Assembly: GCA_016282855.1 (NCBI GenBank)
Contig: JAEELT010000097.1
Location: forward strand, 1 to 54,937
DNA length: 54,937 nucleotides
From: Clostridiaceae bacterium
GTDB lineage: Bacteria > Bacillota > Clostridia > Oscillospirales > Acutalibacteraceae
Direction: 5' to 3'
Below are positions 10,695 through 19,306 of the stretch, piece after piece. The notes beneath the pieces were generated by a model. It worked only from the letters and a program-made list of their open reading frames with translations, was not told the DNA's origin and did not search any database. Made by a program: the position numbers and the translations under genes. The stretch's first letter is position 1; every line of letters begins with the position of its first letter.

Positions 10695-11790
10695 TACCGG
10701 CTATCCTTTCGGTTGACTTGCCGTCGCAGGCGCCGAGCTGCTCCCTGCGGAATCTTTCGATTCTGTCAAGGGGCGGCTTTTCTTTTGCCTGCCTTGCAGC
10801 TTCAAGCAGGCCGTCGGGGCTTGTAATCATATTGCCCGGCAGGTCATCCGGAAACTTCAGATAAAAGCCTCTCTCATAGTATGAAATATCAGGGCAGTAA
10901 AACAGCATGGGAGTGCCGAAAAGCGCTGCATCGTGAGAGACAGACGAGTAATCGGTTATCACAACCGACGCTCCCGAAATCAGCGAGAGAGTTGACTCCC
11001 CGGTCATATCAATGATGTTTTTATACTGCTTTTTGAGTATATCATAATCCATCATCGGATGTCTGCAGATGATAAACAGCTCGTCATAGGCAAGCTCCGC
11101 AGAAAGAGCGTCAAAATCAATACCCGGGCTGAACTCAACCCTCAGGCCGTCCTTTTCGCGGAAGGTAGGGCAGTAAAGATATATCGTTTTGCCTTCAAGG
11201 TCCGGATGTCTGCGGAAAAAATCTTCTCTTATTTTATCAGATGAATTGATTATTATATCCGTTTTCGGCAGACCGGTGGCAAGGCAGATTTTTTCGTCAA
11301 TGCCAAACGCGCCTGCAAACACCTTGCGGCTCATTTCACTCGTCACGGTAACGGCGCTGTACTGAGAGTGTACCTTACGCTCAGCGCTGTGCGACAAATC
11401 CGTGTGAGCGTCAAGAGAAAACTTCTTGAAAGCTCCGCAGCCGTGCCAAATCTGCACAAGCTTCTGACCCGGTCTGAGTTTTACTGTTCTCATATAGCGG
11501 CAGTAATCATCGGTGACAATTACCCGGGATGTGAGTATCAGATAATAAGCCCTTGCCTTGTTGATATTCGAATGAGGCAGCTTGGCGGCAAATATGACCT
11601 TGCTGCAGTCGAGCGCGTCATACAGAGCGCGCGCGTTGTCAAGCAGTGCGCCGTTTGCCCTTATGGTGTAAAAAAGCACCCTTTGCCTCACGGGCAGTTT
11701 AAGACAAAAGCCAACCCAGATGTGATTCAGAAATGCGAGTATTTTTCTTCTTTTTTCAGCTGAGATTATCTTTTTAATCAGTTCTTTCAT
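10669..11790 (-). CDS. CDP-glycerol glycerophosphotransferase family protein (TagB/TagF/TarL-like)
   Basis: VQIWHGCGAFKKFSLD, IYLYCPTFREKDG, SVVITDYSSVSHDAALFGTPMLFYCPD. Confidence 0.9.
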   Translation of the reverse strand: MKELIKKIISAEKRRKILAFLNHIWVGFCLKLPVRQRVLFYTIRANGALLDNARALYDALDCSKVIFAAKLPHSNINKARAYYLILTSRVIVTDDYCRYMRTVKLRPGQKLVQIWHGCGAFKKFSLDAHTDLSHSAERKVHSQYSAVTVTSEMSRKVFAGAFGIDEKICLATGLPKTDIIINSSDKIREDFFRRHPDLEGKTIYLYCPTFREKDGLRVEFSPGIDFDALSAELAYDELFIICRHPMMDYDILKKQYKNIIDMTGESTLSLISGASVVITDYSSVSHDAALFGTPMLFYCPDISYYERGFYLKFPDDLPGNMITSPDGLLEAARQAKEKPPLDRIERFRREQLGACDGKSTERIAGIIYGYLNS

Positions 11791-11829
11791 ATGTGTTACC
11801 GCATTAAAGCTTTCTTTTATTTCACTCGT

Positions 11830-11857
11830 ATTATACCAAAAATAAGCATTTTTTCAA
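11830..11857 (-). promoter_or_regulatory. Putative promoter of the minus-strand TagF-like gene
   Basis: Minus strand TTGAAA (11852-11857), 16 bp, TATAAT (11830-11835). Confidence 0.55.
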
Positions 11858-12065
11858 GTGCCCTTCCGCCTGACTTATTGTGCAAACACCGCAATGTGTC
11901 TAAACCGGTATTTTCGGTTTTTATTGAATTTAAGCGTCTTTTGTGCTAACATTCTTATACCCCGAACGCGCCGTATTACTGCGAAAAACTCGAAAATATA
12001 TTTTTCTGACATCGGTTTTTCCGGGCAGGTCCGGGCTCAGCCGCGGCTGAAGCGAGGTACATATC

Positions 12066-13280
12066 ATGCAAAAAAACAACGAAAAACCCGCCGTACAGGA
12101 AAACGGCAAAAAGAAGGCGCTCCTTATAGTAAACCCGTGCGCAGGTAAAAACGCCACGAGGTCGGGCACCTTTGACATAGTTGAAAGGTTTTCATCCGCC
12201 GACTATGATTTCACCGTAAAAACGACCACCGGCGCCGGCGATGCGACAAAATTTGTTGAGCAGTATATTGAAGACAACGAAATGGTTGTATGCTGCGGCG
12301 GCGACGGCACATTCAACGAAACGATAAACGGCGTTATGAAGCTGCCCAGGAGAGTTCCCATAGGTTATATTCCCGCCGGCTCCACCAACGACCTTGCAAA
12401 CACAATCGGGCTGCCCAGGGATATCCGCAAGGCAACCGATGTTATTATTGACGGCCACAAGAACGCATATGATATAGGCCTTTTCAACAACAGGTTCTTT
12501 GCCTATATCGCGTCATTCGGAGCGGCCACCTCCCTCTCTTATTCAACGCCCCAGAAGCTTAAAAACGTTTTGGGTCACAGCGCTTATGTCATCAACGGCC
12601 TTGTGCTCAATCTCATACCCACGCTCAGGGATCTCAAGCCAATTCACGCGCGCATTGAGTATGATGACGAAGTGCTTGAGGACGATTTCTACTACGGCTC
12701 CGTTTCAAACTCGACATCCGTCGGCGGAGTGTTCAAGTTTGACAGAAACGATGTGAAGCTTGATGACGGCAAGTTTGAGGTGCTCCTTGTAAGAAACCTC
12801 AAGAGCCCCCTTGAAAGCTTTGCCCTGCTCAACAAGGTCCGCCGAAGGCAGTATGACGGCGAAAAAATAATTTACTTCAAAGCCTCTACTATCAAATTCA
12901 CCTTTGACAGAGATATTCCCTGGACTCTTGACGGTGAGTTCGGCGGCAATCAGCGCAAAGTGTACTGCGCCGTGCTTAACAGGGCTATAGATATCTTCTC
13001 GGGCGAAAATCAGATTTTCCTCGGCAACAAGATTGATATACCCGTTTTCGATGTTGCGGATGCAAACAGCGAAGAAGCAAAAAAAGAAGAGCCGCAGATA
13101 AGATTCACCAGATTCCGCCGCAAGAAAAAAGCGGCAGACGAAGCGGGGAAGCAGGAAAAGACCGGGCTTACCGTAGCTGAGGAAGAGCCGGTCGGTGACG
13201 AAGCACAGCCCGAAGAAAAAGAAGCCCCCGCTCCCGCGCAGGCGGAGCCTCAGGAAGAAACAGAAAAAACCGAAGAATAA
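12066..13280 (+). CDS. Diacylglycerol kinase family lipid kinase (DagK/YegS/BmrU type) with charged C-terminal extension
   Basis: LLIVNPCAGKN, VCCGGDGTFNETINGVM, PIGYIPAGSTNDLANTIGLP; C-terminal ~75 aa E/K/P/A-rich. Confidence 0.93.
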   Translation: MQKNNEKPAVQENGKKKALLIVNPCAGKNATRSGTFDIVERFSSADYDFTVKTTTGAGDATKFVEQYIEDNEMVVCCGGDGTFNETINGVMKLPRRVPIGYIPAGSTNDLANTIGLPRDIRKATDVIIDGHKNAYDIGLFNNRFFAYIASFGAATSLSYSTPQKLKNVLGHSAYVINGLVLNLIPTLRDLKPIHARIEYDDEVLEDDFYYGSVSNSTSVGGVFKFDRNDVKLDDGKFEVLLVRNLKSPLESFALLNKVRRRQYDGEKIIYFKASTIKFTFDRDIPWTLDGEFGGNQRKVYCAVLNRAIDIFSGENQIFLGNKIDIPVFDVADANSEEAKKEEPQIRFTRFRRKKKAADEAGKQEKTGLTVAEEEPVGDEAQPEEKEAPAPAQAEPQEETEKTEE

Positions 13281-13284
13281 AAAT

Positions 13285-13332
13285 AAAAGACTTGCATTTG
13301 GCGCTCATCCGCTCAATGCAAGTCTTTTTGTT
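13285..13332. terminator. Bidirectional intrinsic terminator between the lipid kinase and rnfB
   Basis: AAAAGACTTGCATT (13285-13298) / AATGCAAGTCTTTT (13315-13328), perfect 14-bp stem with T run. Confidence 0.9.
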
Positions 13333-13339
13333 TTAATGC

Positions 13340-14152
13340 TTATTTCTTAAGCTCAACAAGCCCTATCGCGCCCACGGGGCACTCCTCGTGGCAGGCTCCG
13401 CAGCCAACGCACTTCTCATAGTCAACGCTTGCGCAGAACTTATCGATTGTGATAGCTTCCGAGGGGCAGACCTTGGCGCATTTCATACAGCCGATACAGC
13501 CCGCCGAGCATTCCTTGCGGGTAACTGCACCCTTGTCGTGATTCATGCACATAACCGCCGCCTTGATTTCTTCAAGAGGAAGCATCTCAATAAGGCCCTT
13601 GGGGCAGGTTTTAAGGCACATTTTGCACGCGCGGCATACAGACGGGTTGATGCTCGCTATGCCGTTGTCGATTGTAATCGCACCGTATTCGCAGACATTC
13701 ACACAGTCGCCGTAGCCAAGGCAGCCGTAAATACACTCCTTGGGACCGCCGTATGCCTGAATAGCCATTTTACAGCTTGTAACGCCCTGATAAATCAGCT
13801 TTTGCAGCGCAACATCATTGTGCCCCCTGCAAAGCACTACCGCCGCAACGGGCTTTACGCTGGCGGCTTCAACGCCGAGAATTTCGCTTATCTGCTTTGC
13901 CGCCTCATTACCGCCCGGATTGCAAAGGGCGGTATCTTCACATTCACCCGAGGAGAGAGCGGCGGCATAGCCGTCACAGCCGGAAAAGCCGCAGGCGCCG
14001 CAGTTTGCGCCGGGGAGACATTCCCTTATGGCGGCGGCTTTTTCGTCAACGGGTACTGAGAAAACCTTTGACGCTATCGCCAGAGCAAGGGCGGCAACCG
14101 CGCCGGTTACCGAGAGGATTACAACCGCGAGTATAATAAGATGAAAATTCAC
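13340..14152 (-). CDS. rnfB: Electron transport complex subunit RnfB (ferredoxin-rich)
   Basis: ECLPGANCGACGFSGCDGYAAAL Fe-S domain plus several CxxCxxCxxxCP clusters. Confidence 0.95.
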   Translation of the reverse strand: MNFHLIILAVVILSVTGAVAALALAIASKVFSVPVDEKAAAIRECLPGANCGACGFSGCDGYAAALSSGECEDTALCNPGGNEAAKQISEILGVEAASVKPVAAVVLCRGHNDVALQKLIYQGVTSCKMAIQAYGGPKECIYGCLGYGDCVNVCEYGAITIDNGIASINPSVCRACKMCLKTCPKGLIEMLPLEEIKAAVMCMNHDKGAVTRKECSAGCIGCMKCAKVCPSEAITIDKFCASVDYEKCVGCGACHEECPVGAIGLVELKK

Positions 14153-14165
14153 TCTGCTCCCCTCC

Positions 14166-14747
14166 TTAACCGAATATGTTTTCGACTATTCCCGCGAAAC
14201 CCTGGAATGAGAGGGAAACAAGGGAAGCCGCAATAAGTGTGATGGGGAAGCCCTGAAGAGCCTTGGGTATGCTGTTGCCTTCAAGACGCTCGCGTACTCC
14301 TGCGAAGAGAACCATGGCAATCAGGAAACCTACGCCCGCGCCTACAGAATTCACCATTGACTGAGCAAAGTTGTAGCCGCTCTCTACGTTGAGAAGCACC
14401 ACGCCGAGCACAGCGCAGTTTGTGGTGATGAGAGGCAGGTAAATACCGAGAGCCTGATAAAGCGACGGGATGAATTTCTTAAGCACTATCTCCACAAACT
14501 GAACAAGAGCTGCGATAACAAGAATAAATACTATGGTCTGAAGATATTCAAGGTCATTCTTTACAAGCAGATATTTGTTTATGGGGTATGTAGCGGCAGT
14601 AGCGAGAGCCATAACAAATATAACCGCTACGCTCATACCGACTGCGGTATTGAGCTTTTTGGAAACGCCGAGGAACGGACATATTCCCAGGAACTGACAT
14701 AAAACATAGTTCTCTGTGAGAACAACAGTAAGGAAAATAGCAATCAT
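14166..14747 (-). CDS. rnfA: Electron transport complex subunit RnfA
   Basis: Six-TM protein; LTENYVLCQFLGICPFLGVSKKLNTAVGM, LPLITTNCAVLGV. Confidence 0.95.
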   Translation of the reverse strand: MIAIFLTVVLTENYVLCQFLGICPFLGVSKKLNTAVGMSVAVIFVMALATAATYPINKYLLVKNDLEYLQTIVFILVIAALVQFVEIVLKKFIPSLYQALGIYLPLITTNCAVLGVVLLNVESGYNFAQSMVNSVGAGVGFLIAMVLFAGVRERLEGNSIPKALQGFPITLIAASLVSLSFQGFAGIVENIFG

Positions 14748-15499
14748 GATGCGCTCTCCTCCTTTGCCTTATTGTCACAGGATTCTTCGCCGCCCGCCAT
14801 TGCGCAGGTCTGCGCCATCGGGCATCCGGAGCAGCCGTCAAGCTCAGCCTTGGGCTTGCCTCTGCCCTCGGCAATCCTGTTGGCAAGAGCCATAACAAGA
14901 CCGAACACGAGGAATCCGCCGGGCGCCATTACCATAACGCCCACGGGGTTGCTGAAGAGAGTGAAGCCCGTAAAGCTTGTCGCTCCGAAGAGAGCGGTGA
15001 GGCTGTCAATACCGTCAAGGAACGTACCCGAGCCGATAATCTCGCGTATGGTAGCCATCACGATAAGGGCAAATGTGAAGCCTACGCCCATTCCGAGACC
15101 GTCAAAGCAGGACGCAAGAACGGGATTCTTGCCCGCGAAAGCTTCGGCTCTGCCGAGAATAATGCAGTTTACGACTATGAGCGGCAGATAAACGCCGAGC
15201 GCGTCATTGAGAGCGGGAACAAACGCTTTTACAAGCATCTGTACTATTGTAACGAATGAAGCTATAACAACTATATACGCGGGGATTCTGATTTTTGAGG
15301 GTATTATTTTTCTGAGCGCCGAAATAACGATATTTGAGCATACAAGCACTATCGTTGCCGCTATGCCCATACCTATCGCGTTGGTTACCGAAACGGAAAC
15401 CGCGAGAGTGGGGCAGGTGCCGAGAACGAGCCTGAGAACGGGATTTTCTTTAATCAGACCCTTGGTAAATTCCTTGCCGAGTTTTGTTTTTTCAGCCAT
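14744..15499 (-). CDS. rnfE: Electron transport complex subunit RnfE with Cys-rich C-terminal tail
   Basis: LIKENPVLRLVLGTCPTLAVSVSVTNAIGMG, LPLIVVNCIILGRAEAFA; tail CSGCPMAQTCAMAGGEESC. Confidence 0.95.
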   Translation of the reverse strand: MAEKTKLGKEFTKGLIKENPVLRLVLGTCPTLAVSVSVTNAIGMGIAATIVLVCSNIVISALRKIIPSKIRIPAYIVVIASFVTIVQMLVKAFVPALNDALGVYLPLIVVNCIILGRAEAFAGKNPVLASCFDGLGMGVGFTFALIVMATIREIIGSGTFLDGIDSLTALFGATSFTGFTLFSNPVGVMVMAPGGFLVFGLVMALANRIAEGRGKPKAELDGCSGCPMAQTCAMAGGEESCDNKAKEESAS

Positions 15500-16043
15500 T
15501 TGCCCTCACCTCCTCAAAGCAGAGTAACGCATTGTTCACGGCGTCTGTTACAGCCGTTGATGTTTTGGTTGCGCCCGATACGGCGTCAACCGTGCCGCCG
15601 TTCTTTGTCAGCGCGGCGCTGCCGGAAATATCCATAAACTGCGAAAGGAAATCGGTATTCTTGGGAATTTTGCCACCGATTGACGGTGTTTCGTCAATTT
15701 CAAGGAAGCTGATGTTTTTGACCTTTCCTTCGCTGTCAATGCCTACCATCAGCGTAACGGTTCCGTTATAGCCGCCCTTGCCTTCGGCGGTAATCGCATA
15801 GCCTTCGACCTCTCCGCCTTTGCCGTAAGCGAGGGCGTATGTTCCGTGCTCATTTTCGAGTGTGTCGCCGAATCTGTCGGCATCGGGTAGCACTTCCTGC
15901 ATCGCTTTCGCGCTCGCTTTTGCGGCGTTTGCCTCAATAACGGGAGCGGTAACGTCGTTTGTGAGCCCGAGCAGCGCGGCCGCCACAAGGCAGATGAAGA
16001 AAAGAACCAAAGTGGGAACAAGAAACTCTTTTATGCTTTTCAT
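15492..16043 (-). CDS. rnfG: Electron transport complex subunit RnfG (FMN-binding)
   Basis: N-terminal TM; DAVSGATKTSTAVTDAVNNAL flavinylation motif. Confidence 0.94.
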   Translation of the reverse strand: MKSIKEFLVPTLVLFFICLVAAALLGLTNDVTAPVIEANAAKASAKAMQEVLPDADRFGDTLENEHGTYALAYGKGGEVEGYAITAEGKGGYNGTVTLMVGIDSEGKVKNISFLEIDETPSIGGKIPKNTDFLSQFMDISGSAALTKNGGTVDAVSGATKTSTAVTDAVNNALLCFEEVRANG

Positions 16044-17023
16044 GCTGTCTCCTCCTTTGCCTTCTTTTCTTTTTTCGGTGTGCCGAAGGGCTTGGGAGTG
16101 GTGACTCTCTCAATAAGAGGAGTAGCTATATTCATAAGAATAATCGAGTAAGACACGCCCTCAGGCAGTGAGCCGAACAGGCGGATAAGGCTTGTAATAA
16201 GTCCGCAGCCGATTGCGTAAATAACCTTGCCCTTTGTTGAGATAGGGCTGGTAGTATAATCCGTTGCCATAAATACCGCTCCGAGCACCAGACCGCCGGA
16301 AAGGAGCTGATAAAGCATATTGGTGAAATCACCTTTGCCTGCAATCAGCATTATTACAGCAACTGTGCCAATATACACGCAGGGGATAACCGGAGAAATC
16401 ACCTTGCGGGCAAGCAGGTAAATTCCGCCTGCCAGGAGGGCGATTATGCAGGTTTCGCCGAGACATCCGCCTCTGACACCGAGAAGCATATCGGTAAGCG
16501 AGGGAAGGGCGTCGCCTTGCGCAACGGCAAGAGGTGTGGCTCCGGTAAGAGCTTCAACACCTTTTAAATTCATAAAGCCCGCCATGGGAGCCGCCCATTT
16601 GGACATCTGACCGAATGAAAGGAGCATGAATATTCTGCCGGCGATTGCGGGGTTTACAAAATTCTGCCCGATGCCGCCGAAGCACTGCTTGACAATGATA
16701 ATCGCAACCGCGTCGCCGATAACTACCATCCATACGGGAAGGCCGGAGGGGCAGTTGAAAGCGATGAGGATGCCGGTAACAACCGCACTCAGGTCGCCCA
16801 GAGTGTTGCTGCGCCCGAGTATTTTTCTCATAGCATACTCAAACACCACACAGGCGATTACGGAAACTGCTGTGAGAATCAAGGCTCTCAGGCCGAAAAT
16901 AACGGTACCGGCAACAAGAGCGGGGCAAAGAGCTATGATTACATCAAGCATTACGGAACGGGTTGTTTTTGTGGTGCGCAGGTGAGGCGATATGCTCACG
17001 TGCAGGCTTTTGCCGTTTATCAT
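16040..17023 (-). CDS. rnfD: Electron transport complex subunit RnfD
   Basis: VSISPHLRTTKTTRSVMLDVIIALCPALVAG, LTGATPLA flavinylation motif; ATGA overlap with rnfC sets the start at 17023. Confidence 0.95.
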   Translation of the reverse strand: MINGKSLHVSISPHLRTTKTTRSVMLDVIIALCPALVAGTVIFGLRALILTAVSVIACVVFEYAMRKILGRSNTLGDLSAVVTGILIAFNCPSGLPVWMVVIGDAVAIIIVKQCFGGIGQNFVNPAIAGRIFMLLSFGQMSKWAAPMAGFMNLKGVEALTGATPLAVAQGDALPSLTDMLLGVRGGCLGETCIIALLAGGIYLLARKVISPVIPCVYIGTVAVIMLIAGKGDFTNMLYQLLSGGLVLGAVFMATDYTTSPISTKGKVIYAIGCGLITSLIRLFGSLPEGVSYSIILMNIATPLIERVTTPKPFGTPKKEKKAKEETA

Positions 17024-18372
17024 TTCTTTGCCGCCTCCTCTCTTATCATGGATTTTGCAAGACGCATATACTGCACAAGGGGTTTGCCTGCCGGGCAGGA
17101 GAACGCGCAGGAGCCGCACTCCATGCAAACCATTGCTCCCATACGGTTGAGCGCGTCAACATCCTTTGCCTTGACTGACCTGACGATATTTGTGGGGGTC
17201 AGGCTGAGCGGGCAGGCGGATGCGCAGGAGCCGCATCTGATGCAGTCGGTCTCTTTCTTGAGAATTGCATCGCCCTCGGCAAACGCAAGAATGGCGTTAT
17301 TTTGCTTGAGTATGGGGAAATCGGTGCCGACAATCGCCACACCCATCATCGGGCCTCCCATAATCAGCTTGCAGGGATCGGCGGAAAATCCGCCGCAGAA
17401 GTCTATTATTTCGCCGATGTTTGTGCCTATGGGCACTCTCACGTTTTTGGGCTCTCTGATTGCTGAGCCGTCAACGGTGAGCGAGCGGGAAACAAGAGGC
17501 TTGCCCGTCTTTATATATCTGGAAATGAACGCAACGGAAGCGACATTCATCACCACGCAGCCGACATCGGCAGGGAGTTTTCCGGGCGGAACCTTTCTGC
17601 CCGTTGCCGACTGAACCATCATTTTTTCCGCTCCCTGGGGATATCTGGACTTGAGGACCATAAGCTTGACCTCGTCATTGATATCCTCACTGTCATCGGC
17701 AATTCTCTTGAGAATTCTGAACGCTTCGGGTTTATTGTCCTCCACGGCTATAATGACCTTTTTGAAGTCAAACATTTCCTTGATCATATACACGGCGGAA
17801 AGAATATCCCAGGAGTTGTCTATGCACTCGCGATAGTCAACCGTAATATAGGGCTCGCACTCCGCAGCGTTGATTACAAGGGTATCTATTCCCTTGTCCG
17901 GCGGGAAAGCGAGCTTTACGTGAGTGGGGAAACCCGCTCCGCCGAGACCTACGAGACCGGACGCTCTCACAGCCTTGATGAAATCCTCACGGCTGTTGAT
18001 TTCCGGGGGCTTTATGCCTTCCCAGAGCCTCATCTCTCCGTCTGACTCTATTGTGACTGCCTTTGCCATATTCCCCTGCGGCATCTTGATGTCGCTTACT
18101 GCGGTAACCTTGCCGGAAACGGTGGCGTGTATCGGGGCGGACACGAATTTATCGGTGTCGCCTATAAGCTGGCCTACTGCCACCTCATCCCCGACCTTGA
18201 CCAAAGGCTCGCAGGGAGCGCCTATGCTCATCTGCATGGGAATTACAACTTGCTTGGGCGTATCGATTCTGACCACTTCGCAGTCTGCGGTGTTCTTGTG
18301 GTGATCCACCTTTACACCGCCTCTGACCTGTTTGACCGCGGTCAGAACGCCCCTGGGAAGTTTTGACATCAT
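17020..18372 (-). CDS. rnfC: Electron transport complex subunit RnfC
   Basis: GLGGAGFPTHVKL, INAAECEPYITVDYR, two CxxCxxCxxxCP Fe-S motifs. Confidence 0.96.
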   Translation of the reverse strand: MMSKLPRGVLTAVKQVRGGVKVDHHKNTADCEVVRIDTPKQVVIPMQMSIGAPCEPLVKVGDEVAVGQLIGDTDKFVSAPIHATVSGKVTAVSDIKMPQGNMAKAVTIESDGEMRLWEGIKPPEINSREDFIKAVRASGLVGLGGAGFPTHVKLAFPPDKGIDTLVINAAECEPYITVDYRECIDNSWDILSAVYMIKEMFDFKKVIIAVEDNKPEAFRILKRIADDSEDINDEVKLMVLKSRYPQGAEKMMVQSATGRKVPPGKLPADVGCVVMNVASVAFISRYIKTGKPLVSRSLTVDGSAIREPKNVRVPIGTNIGEIIDFCGGFSADPCKLIMGGPMMGVAIVGTDFPILKQNNAILAFAEGDAILKKETDCIRCGSCASACPLSLTPTNIVRSVKAKDVDALNRMGAMVCMECGSCAFSCPAGKPLVQYMRLAKSMIREEAAKK

Positions 18373-18393
18373 TTTCCCTCCTGATATGCTTAT

Positions 18394-18930
18394 TTATCTT
18401 AGGATATATTTTTTCTGCTTTTCAAGCGCCGGTAAAACCGCCGCGAATATAAGACCGGTTAATATGCCTGTTATAACCCCGAAGAGCGCGAGGAACGGCG
18501 CATAGTAAAATGTCATCCTGCTGCCGGTGATAACGCAGCCGGCGCACAGCTGCCCGAAATTATGGCACAGGGAGCATATTACCGAAATGCCGATATAGCC
18601 GAGCTTCCTGCCGGCAAATTTCAGCAGGAAATACGCCGCGAGGCAGGAGAGCACGCCTCCCGATATGCTCATTATGAAAGCGGTAAAGCCTCTCGTGGCA
18701 AACGCGAAAAGCGATTTTGCCGCCGTGATTATAAGTGCCTGAGGCAGGCCGAGAGAGGCCGCCGCAAACATTGTGATGATGTTTGAAAGCCCCGGCTTTG
18801 CTCCCGGCGGAAGAAAGGGAAGCTCAGGAATAAGGCTCTCGAAAAAATTCAGGGCTATGGCCTGGGCGCACAGCACCGCGCACAGGGCGGGCCTGAAATT
18901 GCGGGCTGTTGTTTTGCTGTCTTTATTCAT
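18394..18930 (-). CDS. Gx transporter family / heptaprenyl diphosphate synthase component I-like membrane protein
   Basis: ALNFFESLIPELPFLPPGAKPGLSNIITMFA motif and multi-TM topology. Confidence 0.85.
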   Translation of the reverse strand: MNKDSKTTARNFRPALCAVLCAQAIALNFFESLIPELPFLPPGAKPGLSNIITMFAAASLGLPQALIITAAKSLFAFATRGFTAFIMSISGGVLSCLAAYFLLKFAGRKLGYIGISVICSLCHNFGQLCAGCVITGSRMTFYYAPFLALFGVITGILTGLIFAAVLPALEKQKKYILR

Positions 18931-18934
18931 ATTA

Positions 18935-19306
18935 TCAGTATGTTATGGCATCGGGCCCGGAGCCTGTTATGCTTACAACGGTTTTCGCAGGCAGGCAGAC
19001 TGCCGTGTCGCCGGGCTTTGAAAGCCTGCCCGTGCGGACACAGATTTTATCTCTGCACTCCGAGCTTTCAAAATATATTTCTCCGTTTTCGGCTACTATC
19101 GTAACCTTGGGGTCGGTATCGGGAGTGATAACGGTCCTTTCTTTAATCTCTTTCAGATTGAGTTCCTCTATGACCGAGGAATTCACGGTTATTACAGCAG
19201 TGCCGCCGTCTGACGCACTGCCGCGCATAAAAATAAACAGCAGCGCACACACGGTAACCGCGGCTATGAGAATCAAATCAACTTTTCCGAAAACCCTGTT
19301 TTTCAT
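18935..19306 (-). CDS. NusG domain II-containing protein
   Basis: N-terminal TM; GEIYFESSECRDKICVRTGRLSKPGDTAVCLPAKTVVSI; location in the Rnf/ApbE operon. Confidence 0.85.
   Translation of the reverse strand: MKNRVFGKVDLILIAAVTVCALLFIFMRGSASDGGTAVITVNSSVIEELNLKEIKERTVITPDTDPKVTIVAENGEIYFESSECRDKICVRTGRLSKPGDTAVCLPAKTVVSITGSGPDAITY

Noticed and set aside
13388-14059. 223-aa plus-strand ORF opposite rnfB
   Set aside because: Antisense of a clear Fe-S protein; composition follows from the rnfB codons.
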